A DNA stretch of 64,000 nucleotides from Maritimibacter sp. DP1N21-5 (GCF_019218295.1 NZ_JAHUZF010000006.1:1798001-1862000); one strand, 5' to 3'. Shown: positions 8,334 through 16,604, counted from the stretch's first letter. Notes: generated by a model not told the origin, from the letters alone. Numbers and translations are program-made.

Positions 8334-10440
8334 ACTCGCTTTGAACGGGACCGACCGTCGGGTCGCGAACATCGTCGCCATAGGCCTGGCCGTCGTCGCG
8401 GTGATCTATGCCGCCTCTGGTCCACTCAGTGACTTCGTGCGCTGGGTGATCGAAACGACCACGCCGGGCTTTGACGAGCTGTCGCGCAAGGATCAGCGCC
8501 TTCTCCTGCGCGAGCACTGGCTGGGCGCCGGGCACCGCGTGTTCGAGCAGGATTTCCTGCGCCCGACCGGGCTGATCATCGGCCTACCGATCATCCTGTC
8601 CTTCATCATTTCCGCCCTGAAGATCCATGTCTCGCCGTCCCTGCGCTGGCTGAACTGGGTGATGGCGCTTGCCACCACCGCCGCCTTCTCGGTCTGGATC
8701 GTCAAGATATTTGCGATGGACGGCGGGCAGCTTCCCAGTGTTCAGCCCATCGACTACATCGCTTTCCCTGTTGCCGCCGCGATCACGCTCTACATGACCT
8801 ACCGGATGTTCGGCGGGTTCATCGTCGGCTTCTGTCTGTTCTGGATCGTCTACTTCTTCGCGCGCGGTTGGCTGCCGGACTGGACCGGAGTCTTCGCCGG
8901 GTCCGAGGCAACGCTCGACCAGAACTTCCGCCAGATGCTCCTGAACTTCTGGGCCCAAACGGGCGGCATGTTCGGCCAGCCCGTGCAGGTCGTCACCGCG
9001 AACGTACTCGTCTTCATCGTCTTCGGCGCAATCCTGATGGCCTCGGGCGCGGGGGACCTCCTGATGAAGATCGCGAACCGTCTGACCGGTGGCTTCACCG
9101 GCGGCGCGGCCCATGCCGCGGTCGCCTCCTCGGCGCTCTTCGGCACGCTGTCGGGGGCCGCCATTTCGAACGTCGTGTCCACGGGCGTCATGACCATTCC
9201 TGTCGTCAAACGGTCGGGCTTCAAGGCCGCCTTTGCCGGTGCGGTCGAGGCCGCCGCGTCGACAGGGGGTCAGATCATGCCGCCCGTCATGGGTGTCGTC
9301 GCCTTCTTCGTGGCCGGACAGATCGGGCTCGAATACCGCTACATCGTCGTAGCTGCCATCGTGCCCGCGATCTTCTACTACCTCGGCACCTTCATGGCGG
9401 TCTATTTCGAGGCCCGCCGCCAAGGTGTCGGCGCCCTGCCCCGCTCGGCCCGTCCGCCGCTCACCCGCCCCGAATGGGTCAAGACGCTGGTCTTCGTCGT
9501 CCCGCTGGGCACCCTGTCCTATTTCCTGTTCTCGCAGCCTTCGGTGCCGAAGGCCGGGTTCTACGGCATCGTCGCCGCGCTCGTCTCGTCGCTGGTTCTG
9601 TTCCCCGAGTTCCGGTCCTGGCGCAAACTCTTTGCCGCCCTTGCCGACGCCGGTCGCATGTGCGCTTCGATCATCGTGATCGTGACGGCCATCGGTCTGA
9701 TCGTCGGGCTGATCCAGACCTCGGGCTTCGCGGGCCGCCTCTCCTTGCTGCTCGCGCAAGTCGCCACCGGGCCGCTGCCTGTCGTGCTGCTGGTCGTGGC
9801 TTTCGGTGCCATCGTGCTCGGGATGGGTCTGCCGCCGGGTGCCACCTATTTCATCATCGTGATCGCGCTTTCCTCAGGGATCGACGCGGTCGGGCTCGCG
9901 CCGCTGACGCTGCATCTCTTTGTCGTGGTCTTCGCAATGATGTCTACGGTAACACCACCGGTTGCGCTGGCGGCCTTTGCCGCCGCGCCCATCGCCGGGG
10001 CAAACCCGATCCGTACCGGGTTCGAGGCGGCGAAGATCGCGGTGGCGGGTTTCCTGATCCCCTTCGTCTTCGTCTATCACCCGGCGGTGCTCTACAAGTT
10101 GCAGGTGCTGTTCGAGTGGTTCGGCGGCGAGCCGGTCGAGAGCCGGGCGATGATCGACATTTCGACGGTCACCTGGGGCGATCTGGGCTGGGTCATCGTG
10201 GCCTTTACGCTCGCCATGTGGCTGATCGGGTCGGGGCTCGCCGGTTTCGACCGGGCAAGGCTCACCGCTATCGAACGTGGGCTGCGCATTGCCCTGGGTC
10301 TGACCGCGCTGGCCCCCGCCGCCGTGGTCGCGGTGCCTGCGGCCCTGCTGGGTCTGGCACTCGTCGTCCGCGAAAGGATCGCGGCCCGCAGCAAGACACA
10401 AGTTCAACCAATAGGTTCAATCAGGGAGGAGATCCAATGA
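8326..10440 (+). CDS. TRAP transporter fused permease (4TM/12TM)
   Basis: This 704-residue integral membrane protein joins the small (DctQ-like) and large (DctM-like) TRAP permease parts in one chain, the form that works with TAXI-type binding proteins. Many hydrophobic segments are visible across the length. Conserved DctM-type stretches include AAVASSALFGTLSGAAISNVVSTG and the TPPVALAAFAAAPIAG region. It should import an organic anion by sodium or proton symport. It overlaps the sulfatase at its start and the binding-protein gene at its end (ATGA), which indicates one transcript. The substrate is probably a sulfate or phosphonate ester cleaved by the neighbouring hydrolase. Confidence 0.92.
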   Translation: MAELALNGTDRRVANIVAIGLAVVAVIYAASGPLSDFVRWVIETTTPGFDELSRKDQRLLLREHWLGAGHRVFEQDFLRPTGLIIGLPIILSFIISALKIHVSPSLRWLNWVMALATTAAFSVWIVKIFAMDGGQLPSVQPIDYIAFPVAAAITLYMTYRMFGGFIVGFCLFWIVYFFARGWLPDWTGVFAGSEATLDQNFRQMLLNFWAQTGGMFGQPVQVVTANVLVFIVFGAILMASGAGDLLMKIANRLTGGFTGGAAHAAVASSALFGTLSGAAISNVVSTGVMTIPVVKRSGFKAAFAGAVEAAASTGGQIMPPVMGVVAFFVAGQIGLEYRYIVVAAIVPAIFYYLGTFMAVYFEARRQGVGALPRSARPPLTRPEWVKTLVFVVPLGTLSYFLFSQPSVPKAGFYGIVAALVSSLVLFPEFRSWRKLFAALADAGRMCASIIVIVTAIGLIVGLIQTSGFAGRLSLLLAQVATGPLPVVLLVVAFGAIVLGMGLPPGATYFIIVIALSSGIDAVGLAPLTLHLFVVVFAMMSTVTPPVALAAFAAAPIAGANPIRTGFEAAKIAVAGFLIPFVFVYHPAVLYKLQVLFEWFGGEPVESRAMIDISTVTWGDLGWVIVAFTLAMWLIGSGLAGFDRARLTAIERGLRIALGLTALAPAAVVAVPAALLGLALVVRERIAARSKTQVQPIGSIREEIQ

Positions 10441-11405
10441 AACATCTTACCATCGCCGGTCTGGCGGCACTGGCCATTGCAGGCACCGCACAGGCCGAAA
10501 CCTTTACCATGGCGACGATCGAACCGAGCCTCGGCCCGGCGATCACCATGTCGACTTTCGCCAACCTCGTGACCAATGCCCTCGACGATGTCGAGATCGA
10601 GGTCGCGGGCGGCGGGGCGGCGACGCTTCACATGGTCGAAGTGGCGCGGGGCAACCTCGACATGTCGATGACCTCGCCCTCGATCTATCCGCTGATGAAG
10701 GCGGGGAAGGCGATGTATGCGAACGAGCCCGACGCTCCGGCCCTGTCCGAAAACCTGCGGCTGATCATGTGGTTCCCCTATGGCGAATACCACTACACCG
10801 TGCGCCCCGACAGCGGCATTAAGACGCTCGACGACATCGAGGGCACGACCGTCTTCCTCGGACCGGCCGGCGGCGGTGCCTATGCCACGGCGAAGGACTG
10901 GATCGAGGCGACGACCGGCCTCGTCGCGGGCGAAGACTACGAAGCGATCACCTCGAACTGGGCGACGGGCTTCCAGGCCTTCCTGGACGGAAAGATCGAC
11001 ATGTATGTGAACGGCTGCATGGACCCCTGCCAGCAGTTCCTGCAGATCACCGAGACCGAGGACATCCTGTTCATCGGGCCGGAAAGCCACGAAGGAGAAG
11101 CCGTGGACCAGTTCCTCGGCTCCTTCCGCACCCTGTCGGAAATCGACGCCGGCGCATACGAACGCCAGGTGAACGAAACGGCCGTCATGAGCCACGACAC
11201 CTCGGTCGGGATCACGGTCCGGGCCGACATGGATGCCGATACCGTCTATGCGATCACCAAGGCGTTCTGGGACAACCTCGACTCGATCACGTCCGAGGCC
11301 CCCTGGGCCAAGGCGATCTCGATCGAGGAAGCGGTGAAGTTCGAGGGCAACATGCCCCTCCACGACGGCGCGCGTCGCTACTACGAGGAAGTCGGCGCGC
11401 TTTGA
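10437..11405 (+). CDS. TAXI-family TRAP substrate-binding protein
   Basis: The 322-residue protein has a clear signal peptide (MKHLTIAGLAALAIAGTAQA, cleavage after AQA) and is therefore periplasmic. The mature part has the TAXI pattern: GGGAATLHMVEVARGNLDMS near residue 60 and the FLGPAGGGAYATA ligand loop near residue 140. It delivers the substrate to the fused permease encoded just upstream. The ATG at 10437 overlaps the permease stop, and GGGAGG precedes it. An imperfect GC-rich hairpin around 11428-11453 may end the operon. Confidence 0.92.
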   Translation: MKHLTIAGLAALAIAGTAQAETFTMATIEPSLGPAITMSTFANLVTNALDDVEIEVAGGGAATLHMVEVARGNLDMSMTSPSIYPLMKAGKAMYANEPDAPALSENLRLIMWFPYGEYHYTVRPDSGIKTLDDIEGTTVFLGPAGGGAYATAKDWIEATTGLVAGEDYEAITSNWATGFQAFLDGKIDMYVNGCMDPCQQFLQITETEDILFIGPESHEGEAVDQFLGSFRTLSEIDAGAYERQVNETAVMSHDTSVGITVRADMDADTVYAITKAFWDNLDSITSEAPWAKAISIEEAVKFEGNMPLHDGARRYYEEVGAL

Positions 11406-11475
11406 CGGTCGCGTGACCGATGAGATTGCCCCGGGGCCTCGACAGGTCCCGGGAGCCCGCGGCGATGACTTTTTC

Positions 11476-11892
11476 TCACCTTCGGGGAGTAAACGCGGCG
11501 CCGAGCAACGATCCCGCTCGCAGGAAACAAGCTTTCATAAGCGCACCTATCATGGCGACGATGATCGCGGGCGGTCGAACCGCAACAACAACTCGAACTC
11601 GCGCCCGCATGACGATCGTCGCGATCTTCCCGTCGACGTTCTCGAGCCCGTATTGATCGGCATATTGCGCGCGGATAACCGGCCTATCCTGCTCAAAAAA
11701 CTCAGTGATCTTGGCGAGGTCGGCCTCGGTCGCCTCGTAGACCGTCTTGTCCGTGTCGCGGAACGCCTGCACCCCGCTTTCGTTGCGCTCGAGGTTCAAC
11801 ACCAACGAAGTCAGCGCATCCTCGACCCCGACGGCCAGCCCTAAGCGGCGCTCGTCTTCGGTGAGACGGCCCCAGGTGTCGCGGTTCGTCAT
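11476..11892 (-). CDS. Hypothetical protein with C-terminal hydrophobic segment
   Basis: I do not recognise this 138-residue protein. The first 90 residues are acidic and soluble-looking (DERRLGLAVGVEDALTSLVLNLERN, then TEADLAKITEFFEQDRPVI). They are followed by a basic and hydrophobic stretch, RVRVVVAVRPPAIIVAMIGALM, which could be a membrane anchor, and a short basic tail. It stands alone between the TRAP operon and the hfa-like genes. Residue usage resembles a real protein rather than a shadow frame, since no gene overlaps it, but no family is assigned. Confidence 0.5.
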   Translation of the reverse strand: MTNRDTWGRLTEDERRLGLAVGVEDALTSLVLNLERNESGVQAFRDTDKTVYEATEADLAKITEFFEQDRPVIRAQYADQYGLENVDGKIATIVMRARVRVVVAVRPPAIIVAMIGALMKACFLRAGSLLGAAFTPRR

Positions 11893-12113
11893 AGCGTTGC
11901 CGATGCGGGGTGCCGGTCTCTTGGAATTTCATGTCAGCGCCTCTGCGGCTCAGCGCATCTGGACCTCTGACCCTTAGCGAACGGATCGCTTGGATAACCG
12001 ACCGCTCCGATCGGATGTGACCGCCTGTCTTTCGATACACGCCGGCCTCCGGACGACACGTATCGGCCTGTGTTCACGACGGTTAAGCCATTGGGGATTG
12101 AAAAGGATTCCCT

Positions 12114-12620
12114 ATGAAACACATCTCGTTAGCCCTCCTTGTTGCCGCAGGACCGCTCGCCGGATGCCGGACGACGCAAGCCTACATGAAGATGGTCGAC
12201 CCCGCCTGCATCGCGGCCCCGACGGGCTACGTGGTCCGGCATGACTATCCCGTGGTCGAGGACAAGATCGACGGAGCAGCACCGAGTTGCCCGACCATCC
12301 TCGTTCCGGTCGAGATCGCCCAGGCGATGCCCCAGTCGCAATCCAGGTCCCCCGCGACGCGCGTGCTCGGGGTTAGGGAAATGGGCGGCTCCGGCCAGCC
12401 GGCGTCTCGCCCCGCGAACCATGGGGGCGGTCACGGCAAAGGCCCCGCGCCCTCCGTCACCGTCGAAAGCTCGGCGGCCGGGGGCGGCAAGTCCCTGGCC
12501 ACCAAGACGACGCTCTCCGGCCCGTCCGCTCCCACGGGCCGCACGCCGGTCGTGCGCGCCGGGCGGATCACGATCAATTCCGACGGCAGCGTCGACATGC
12601 CGTCCGGGCACTACAAATGA
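12114..12620 (+). CDS. Putative lipoprotein of the holdfast/curli-like operon
   Basis: The 168-residue protein starts with a lipoprotein signal peptide (MKHISLALLVAAGPLAGC, lipobox LAGC at residue 18). It continues with a short conserved-looking part with two cysteines and then a low-complexity Gly/Pro/Ser-rich region. No family is recognised. It overlaps the next gene by four bases and shares its orientation, so it probably belongs to the same surface-fibre or holdfast operon. A good Shine-Dalgarno (AAAGGA) precedes the ATG. Confidence 0.7.
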   Translation: MKHISLALLVAAGPLAGCRTTQAYMKMVDPACIAAPTGYVVRHDYPVVEDKIDGAAPSCPTILVPVEIAQAMPQSQSRSPATRVLGVREMGGSGQPASRPANHGGGHGKGPAPSVTVESSAAGGGKSLATKTTLSGPSAPTGRTPVVRAGRITINSDGSVDMPSGHYK

Positions 12621-13138
12621 TCCGGCTCGCGCTCTTGCTGGCGGTCCTCCCGGCCGCCGGTCTGGCCCAGAGCTTCGGGACCGCCGGACAGAACTGGACC
12701 GGGACCTACACCTTTCCCTCGGTCAGCCAGCGGAGCCTCGTGCTCCAGCAGGCCCAGATCATGCGCGAGGCCGAACTGCCTCCGGCCGAAATTCCCGAAA
12801 CGGTCTACAACGTGATCAACGACAACCGGGCGAATTACGTCGAGGTCGCGACAACCGGCGAGGTGAACACGGATTTCCAGATCGGCGACGATATCGGGCA
12901 ACAGACCTATGCGGTCGGCTCGCTCAACACCGGCACGACCGAGATCACCACCGAAGGCGACAACAACACGATTTACGCCGACAACACCGCCGAGAACAAC
13001 GGCTGCATCGACGCCTCGATCCTGTCGGCATCGCGCGGCGCGCCCGTCGACGGAACAGATGTCGATGCCTTCCAGGTGCCCACGGCGCTCGACCTCGCCG
13101 ACGCCCTTGCCGCCGCTGCGGCGGGCAACTGCGGCTGA
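12617..13138 (+). CDS. Curlin/HfaA-like secreted protein
   Basis: The 173-residue protein has an N-terminal signal peptide ending near LAAGLAQ. The middle part (about residues 75-130) is rich in Asn, Thr, Gly and Gln with spaced repeats such as GEVNTDFQIGDDIGQQT, SLNTGTTEITTEGDNN and TIYADNTAENN. This resembles the imperfect repeats of curli subunits and Caulobacter HfaA. Together with the CsgG/HfaB-like gene downstream this suggests an outer-membrane adhesin or holdfast anchor operon. The assignment rests on repeat style and context only. The gene overlaps its upstream neighbour (ATGA). Confidence 0.6.
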   Translation: MIRLALLLAVLPAAGLAQSFGTAGQNWTGTYTFPSVSQRSLVLQQAQIMREAELPPAEIPETVYNVINDNRANYVEVATTGEVNTDFQIGDDIGQQTYAVGSLNTGTTEITTEGDNNTIYADNTAENNGCIDASILSASRGAPVDGTDVDAFQVPTALDLADALAAAAAGNCG

Positions 13139-13156
13139 GTAAGGTCGATCCATCCC

Positions 13157-13597
13157 ATGCGTGCCGCTGCGCTTTTCCTCGCTTGCCTGTCCCTGTCCGG
13201 TTGCGTCGGACTGGACAAGGCCGTCGCGCCCGCCGACCGGGACGTGGGCTTTCCCGACGGCCCGCCGATCCGGCGACTCGTGACCCCCTATGACAATGCG
13301 CTGACCTGCGCCGGGGGCCGTGTGCCCGACGGGCTTTCCTTTGCGGTGGGCGCGATCAACGACGCGACCGGCAAGGAAACCTATGCCGACGGCGGCGCGG
13401 GCAAGATGGTCACGCAGGGCGCGGGCGACATGATCCAGACCGCGCTCTTCACCTCTGGCGTGCGCGTGTTGAACCGGCGCGATCCCTCGATTTCGGCGAC
13501 GGAACACAACTGGGGCATCCGCGACATCACGTCGATGGAGCCTGCGAACCTTTACATCACCGGCAGCAAGTCATGCTCGGCGAGTGCTTTCGATTGA
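13157..13597 (+). pseudogene. CsgG/HfaB-like secretion protein, truncated
   Basis: The frame begins with a lipoprotein signal (LACLSLSGC) and then follows the CsgG/HfaB pattern: RRLVTPYDNALTCAGG, FAVGAINDATGK, GAGDMIQTALFTSGVRVLNRRD and EPANLYITGS. CsgG/HfaB proteins are usually close to 300 residues and form an outer-membrane pore for curli or holdfast proteins. Here the family similarity stops abruptly after ITGS at about 13566; only nine unrelated residues follow before the stop. The break coincides with the start of an inverted, decayed copy of the araC-hmfA junction. The protein is therefore almost certainly non-functional, and the rest of the operon (for example an HfaD-like gene) is missing. 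Confidence 0.75.
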
Positions 13598-13646
13598 TTT
13601 GGTCCGATTCTGATCGTGCGGACGCGGCGGCACGACGCGCCGATCG

Positions 13647-13976
13647 TCACCCCCGGTTCGCCGACATGGCGGACCCGGTCGACTGCCCTCGGGCAGCACG
13701 CGTCAACCCGCCTTCACACCGACTGCCAGAAAATGGCGTCCGCTGGGCGACGTCAGTGCCGAAGTTCCCGGCGACCACTCTAAGCGCGGCAGCGGCAGCC
13801 CCTATGTTGATCGCGCGGATCTCGGCGTGGCCGTGCGGCAACCGGCGGAAGTCTGGCGCCAACGCCCCCTCCGAATGCTGCAGATCGACGAGGAATCCCC
13901 GTCCGGACAGTGGCGCGGCCTCATCGATGCTCGGAATCGAGGGGTCGACGAACGGCTCGGTGGCGGTGTCCTTCAT
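13647..13976 (-). pseudogene. Decayed fragment of an hmfA-like molybdenum hydroxylase gene
   Basis: Reading the minus strand from the ATG at 13976, the translation starts MKDTATEP and continues LSGRGFLVDL, RRLPHGHAEIRAI and GNFGTDVAQRT. It parallels the N-terminus of the intact large subunit at 16605 (MKDTVTEK, LSGRGRYIDDL, RSPHGHAAIRSV, GEDVAART). The ribosome site GGGAGGA before the ATG is also conserved. After about 85 codons the frame is lost, but nucleotide similarity continues in another frame to a GEP codon run near 13650. Everything beyond is absent. It is a relic of a second, inverted copy of the hmf locus. Confidence 0.8.
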
Positions 13977-14047
13977 TTTTCCTCCCGGGTTGGTCACGCA
14001 TCGGGCAAGCGTAGGAAAAAACGTTACGGCGCGCCCCATGCGACGGG

Positions 14048-14090
14048 CGATCCCGCAAAGTCACAGAACTTACCGATCCGTCTCAAAAAA
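14048..14090 (-). promoter_or_regulatory. Relic intergenic block matching the araC-hmfA spacer
   Basis: On the minus strand this block carries TTTTTTGAGAC, TCGGTAAG and GCGGGATCG in the same order and spacing as 16496-16537 upstream of intact hmfA. It is the spacer of the decayed duplicate and marks which bases of the intergenic region were retained. Confidence 0.6.
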
Positions 14091-14848
14091 CGTCGCGGCG
14101 GAGCCCCGAGACCGTCCGGAAAGAGCTGAGCGAAGAGCCTGCATGATCGTGGAAGAACCGCGAGAAATGGGCCGGGACAGAGAAGCCGAGCTCGTCAGAG
14201 ATCGCCGTGAAACTGCGGTCTTCGTTGGCCAAGGCCTGCACCGCGCGTTCGACCCGGATCATGTTGAGGTAGACGCGTGGCGACACGTTCGTGCACCCTC
14301 GAAGAGCCGGAAGAATGCGCCCGCGACAGGCCGCTCTCGCACGAAAGCCAGTTCATCGACGTGACGCTGGCGGGGTCCTCGCGCATCATCGCCATCGCGC
14401 GTAATATGCGCCGGTCGGGGGCTTCTGTCCCCGCGGCAAGCGTTCGGATCGAGGGTTGGACGTCGCGCCACAGTGCCATCCGTTCAATCACTGAGGTCAT
14501 CAGCCGGCTGATCGGTCGCACATGTTCTACCGCATCTCCGGGTGCTCGGATCATCGTCTCGGCGATCTCGCGCACCTGTTGGCGCAACCTTGGGGTGATC
14601 GCGCCGCCGGGTCTCGGGAAGAAACCCGGGGCGCCGCTGGCGTGCCAATTGTCACGGAAGGCGCCCAGCCAGGAGGGCTCGACATAAAACGCCAGAATGA
14701 TGGTCGACGGCTGGCCGGAACGGTGGTGCCCCTCGACCTTGAACAGGACATGGCATTGCGAATGGGCGTGTCTGACCAACGGCCGGTCCATGTCCAGAAG
14801 AGCGACACGGCCGAACTTCCCGAGATCTCTCCTCAATGCAGACGACAT
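14083..14848 (-). pseudogene. Decayed AraC-family regulator, paralogue of the gene at 15635
   Basis: The minus-strand translation follows the intact AraC protein at 15635 from its start (MSSALR, GRVALLDMDRPLV) to its end (SVPAHFSRFFHDHAGSS). Three kinds of damage are visible. About 30 codons of the N-terminal sensor domain are deleted after KVEG (near 14730). One base is lost in the T-run of the helix-turn-helix region near 14318, and a second frame change near 14290 restores reading for the last 65 codons. No functional protein can be made. Confidence 0.85.
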
Positions 14849-15061
14849 GATTGATAGGTATCACCCCATTGACTTGCGATGTTTTTCGCCAAGCCGAGCG
14901 AACTCAAATCTTCAAGTATTTCACGGAACCTCGGTCGTTTCGGCGCGTGGAATCACATTGCCCCCTCTGAACTTGGTCGTGATCGGCTTCGGTCCGATTG
15001 ATGGGATGTGCCGTCCCGCTGCAACCGCGAATGTGCTCTCCGAAGTCGCGGTCAATGCAAC

Positions 15062-15172
15062 CTGCGGGCCGTTCAGCTCCTGTTGGGGCACACGAAGATG
15101 GACTGCACTGTCAGATACCTTGGCGTTGAACTTGAAGATGCGCTGGCGATCGTCAAAGCCATCGAAATCTAA
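15062..15172 (+). pseudogene. C-terminal remnant of a tyrosine recombinase
   Basis: A 36-residue open stretch ending at the TAA at 15170 reads LRAVQLLLGHTKM, TVRYLGVELEDALAIV, the typical end of a phage-type integrase with the conserved GH and the catalytic tyrosine. No start or upstream catalytic part is found. It lies between the inverted relic and the intact araC gene and is a trace of past site-specific recombination. Confidence 0.7.
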
Positions 15173-15634
15173 ACGGCTGGGACGTCTTCACGGACGGCCC
15201 CGAGCTGCAGTTCGTGGACTGAACGGCTAAGGTCTGGAAGCAACCCTCTTTCTTTTGGATTGACCATTCGGTGCTGAAGAGTCGCATCTTTGAACCACGA
15301 AGGAAGTAACTTTGCTCCGCGCATACGTCTGAGATTTGAAAAAATTCACGCTTACGTCCGATTGAAATGAAATGTCTTCTTCGTTGCAGAAGGGGTTGCA
15401 GCATGGCGAGGCACATCTGCGCTTAAACAGAGCGATCCCTCCGAAACGAAACATTCGTTTCGGGCCGATCGGAGTGCGATTCATCGTGGTTCAGTTTGCT
15501 ATCCAGCTTCCGCGCGAAACCCTTGATAACACACATTATCAAGTGCCGCCGGCAATGTCCTGAAAGGAGCAGGCGTCATGAAGCCTGCAGCCGGACGAGA
15601 TTGACTCGATCTTGAAAACTGGTAACCATCTCGG
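15173..15634. other. Gene-free spacer of lower GC before araC
   Basis: This stretch holds no convincing gene. It is less GC-rich than its surroundings and contains a perfect inverted repeat at 15441-15463 and a short inverted repeat (GCAGGC/GCCTGC) at 15569-15588. It probably contains the araC promoter plus insertion debris. Confidence 0.5.
15441..15463. repeat. Perfect 10-bp inverted repeat upstream of araC
   Basis: The half-sites CCGAAACGAA and TTCGTTTCGG are separated by three bases. The site is 172 bases before the araC start. It could be a protein-binding operator or a hairpin; no T-run follows, which argues against a terminator. Confidence 0.5.
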
Positions 15635-16489
15635 ATGTCGTCTGCTCTGAGGATTGCTATCGGGCCTTTCGGGCGGGTCGCTCTGCTTGATATGGACCGG
15701 CCTCTCGTTAAGCACGCCCACGCGCAATGCCACGTTCTCCTGAAGGTCGAAGGTGCCGATACCGAGTTCGATGTTGGCGGACGCCGCGTGGCGTTGACCG
15801 ATGAAAGCGCGGTTCTAATCAATGCCTGGGAACACCACAGCTACGTGCATCGCGCGGATCAACCGCCAACCATCATTCTCGCAATGTACATCGAACCAAC
15901 TTGGCTTGGCGCGTTTCGCGGCAATTGGGAAGCGAGCGCCGGGCCAGACTTTTTCCCGCATCCTGGCGGTGCCATCACGCCGCAGATCCAGAGACAGGTC
16001 GGTGAGACGGCAGAGGCGATGGTCCGGGCACCCGGCGATGCCGCGACGCATGAGCGGCTGATCGGGCGGCTGATGGTCTCCATTATCGAGCGGTTGGCAC
16101 CCTGGCGCGATGTACAGCCCTCCCTCCGGGTAAGAGCCAGAGCGACGCGCGCGCCCGACCGGCGGATCGCACGGGCCTTAGCCCTGCTGCGCGAGGATCC
16201 GGCCGGAATCGTCTCAATGGACTGGCTCGCCCGCGAATGCGGCCTGTCGCGTGCGCATTTTTTTCGGCTCTTCGAGGCCGATACCGGGATCTCACCCCGA
16301 GTCTACCTGAACACCCAGCGGGTCGAGCGTGCGGTGCAGGCCGTGGCACATGAAACGCGCAGTTTCTCGGCCATCTCCCACGACCTGGGTTTCTCCGTCC
16401 CCGCGCATTTTTCGCGGTTCTTCCACGACCATGCCGGCTCCTCGCCCAGCGTCTTCCGCGATGTCTCAGCCCTGCGCGATACCGCCTGA
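15635..16489 (+). CDS. AraC-family transcriptional regulator of the furoate cluster
   Basis: The 284-residue protein has an N-terminal sensor part (residues 1-90 include HAHAQCHVLLKVEG and LINAWEHHSY, cupin-like) and a C-terminal AraC DNA-binding domain of two helix-turn-helices from about residue 185. The latter contains SMDWLARECGLSRAHFFRLFE and ISHDLGFSVPAHFSRFFHDHAG. It is encoded directly upstream of, and in the same direction as, the hmf-like operon, so it is the likely activator responding to furoate or a related acid. A decayed second copy lies inverted at 14083-14848. Confidence 0.88.
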   Translation: MSSALRIAIGPFGRVALLDMDRPLVKHAHAQCHVLLKVEGADTEFDVGGRRVALTDESAVLINAWEHHSYVHRADQPPTIILAMYIEPTWLGAFRGNWEASAGPDFFPHPGGAITPQIQRQVGETAEAMVRAPGDAATHERLIGRLMVSIIERLAPWRDVQPSLRVRARATRAPDRRIARALALLREDPAGIVSMDWLARECGLSRAHFFRLFEADTGISPRVYLNTQRVERAVQAVAHETRSFSAISHDLGFSVPAHFSRFFHDHAGSSPSVFRDVSALRDTA

Positions 16490-16495
16490 CCCCGC

Positions 16496-16537
16496 TTTTT
16501 GAGACTACTCGGTAAGGTCCGAGACCTGGCGGGATCG
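16496..16537 (+). promoter_or_regulatory. Conserved araC-hmfA intergenic block (candidate operator/promoter)
   Basis: TTTTTGAGAC, TCGGTAAG and GCGGGATCG occur here in the order also found in the decayed inverted copy (14048-14090). Their survival between a functional and a decayed copy marks them as the likely AraC binding and promoter region for the operon starting at 16605. Confidence 0.45.
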
Positions 16538-16604
16538 CGAGGCCGGCAGACCCGCACCTAACGTCCTCTCCCACGGGCTTGCCCATGCCAACCTGGGAGG
16601 AGAC

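Noticed and set aside
6600..8381. Minus-strand open frame of 593 codons opposite the sulfatase
   Set aside because: It has shadow-type composition (His/Arg/Val-rich) and covers a gene with clear metal and nucleophile motifs.
12241..13293. Plus-strand open frame of 350 codons across the lipoprotein and curlin-like genes
   Set aside because: It is Arg/Pro-rich and out of frame with the two overlapping genes that have signal peptides and coupled starts.
15227..15563. Small open frames on both strands between the integrase tail and araC
   Set aside because: They have no motif or ribosome site and the stretch looks like insertion debris.
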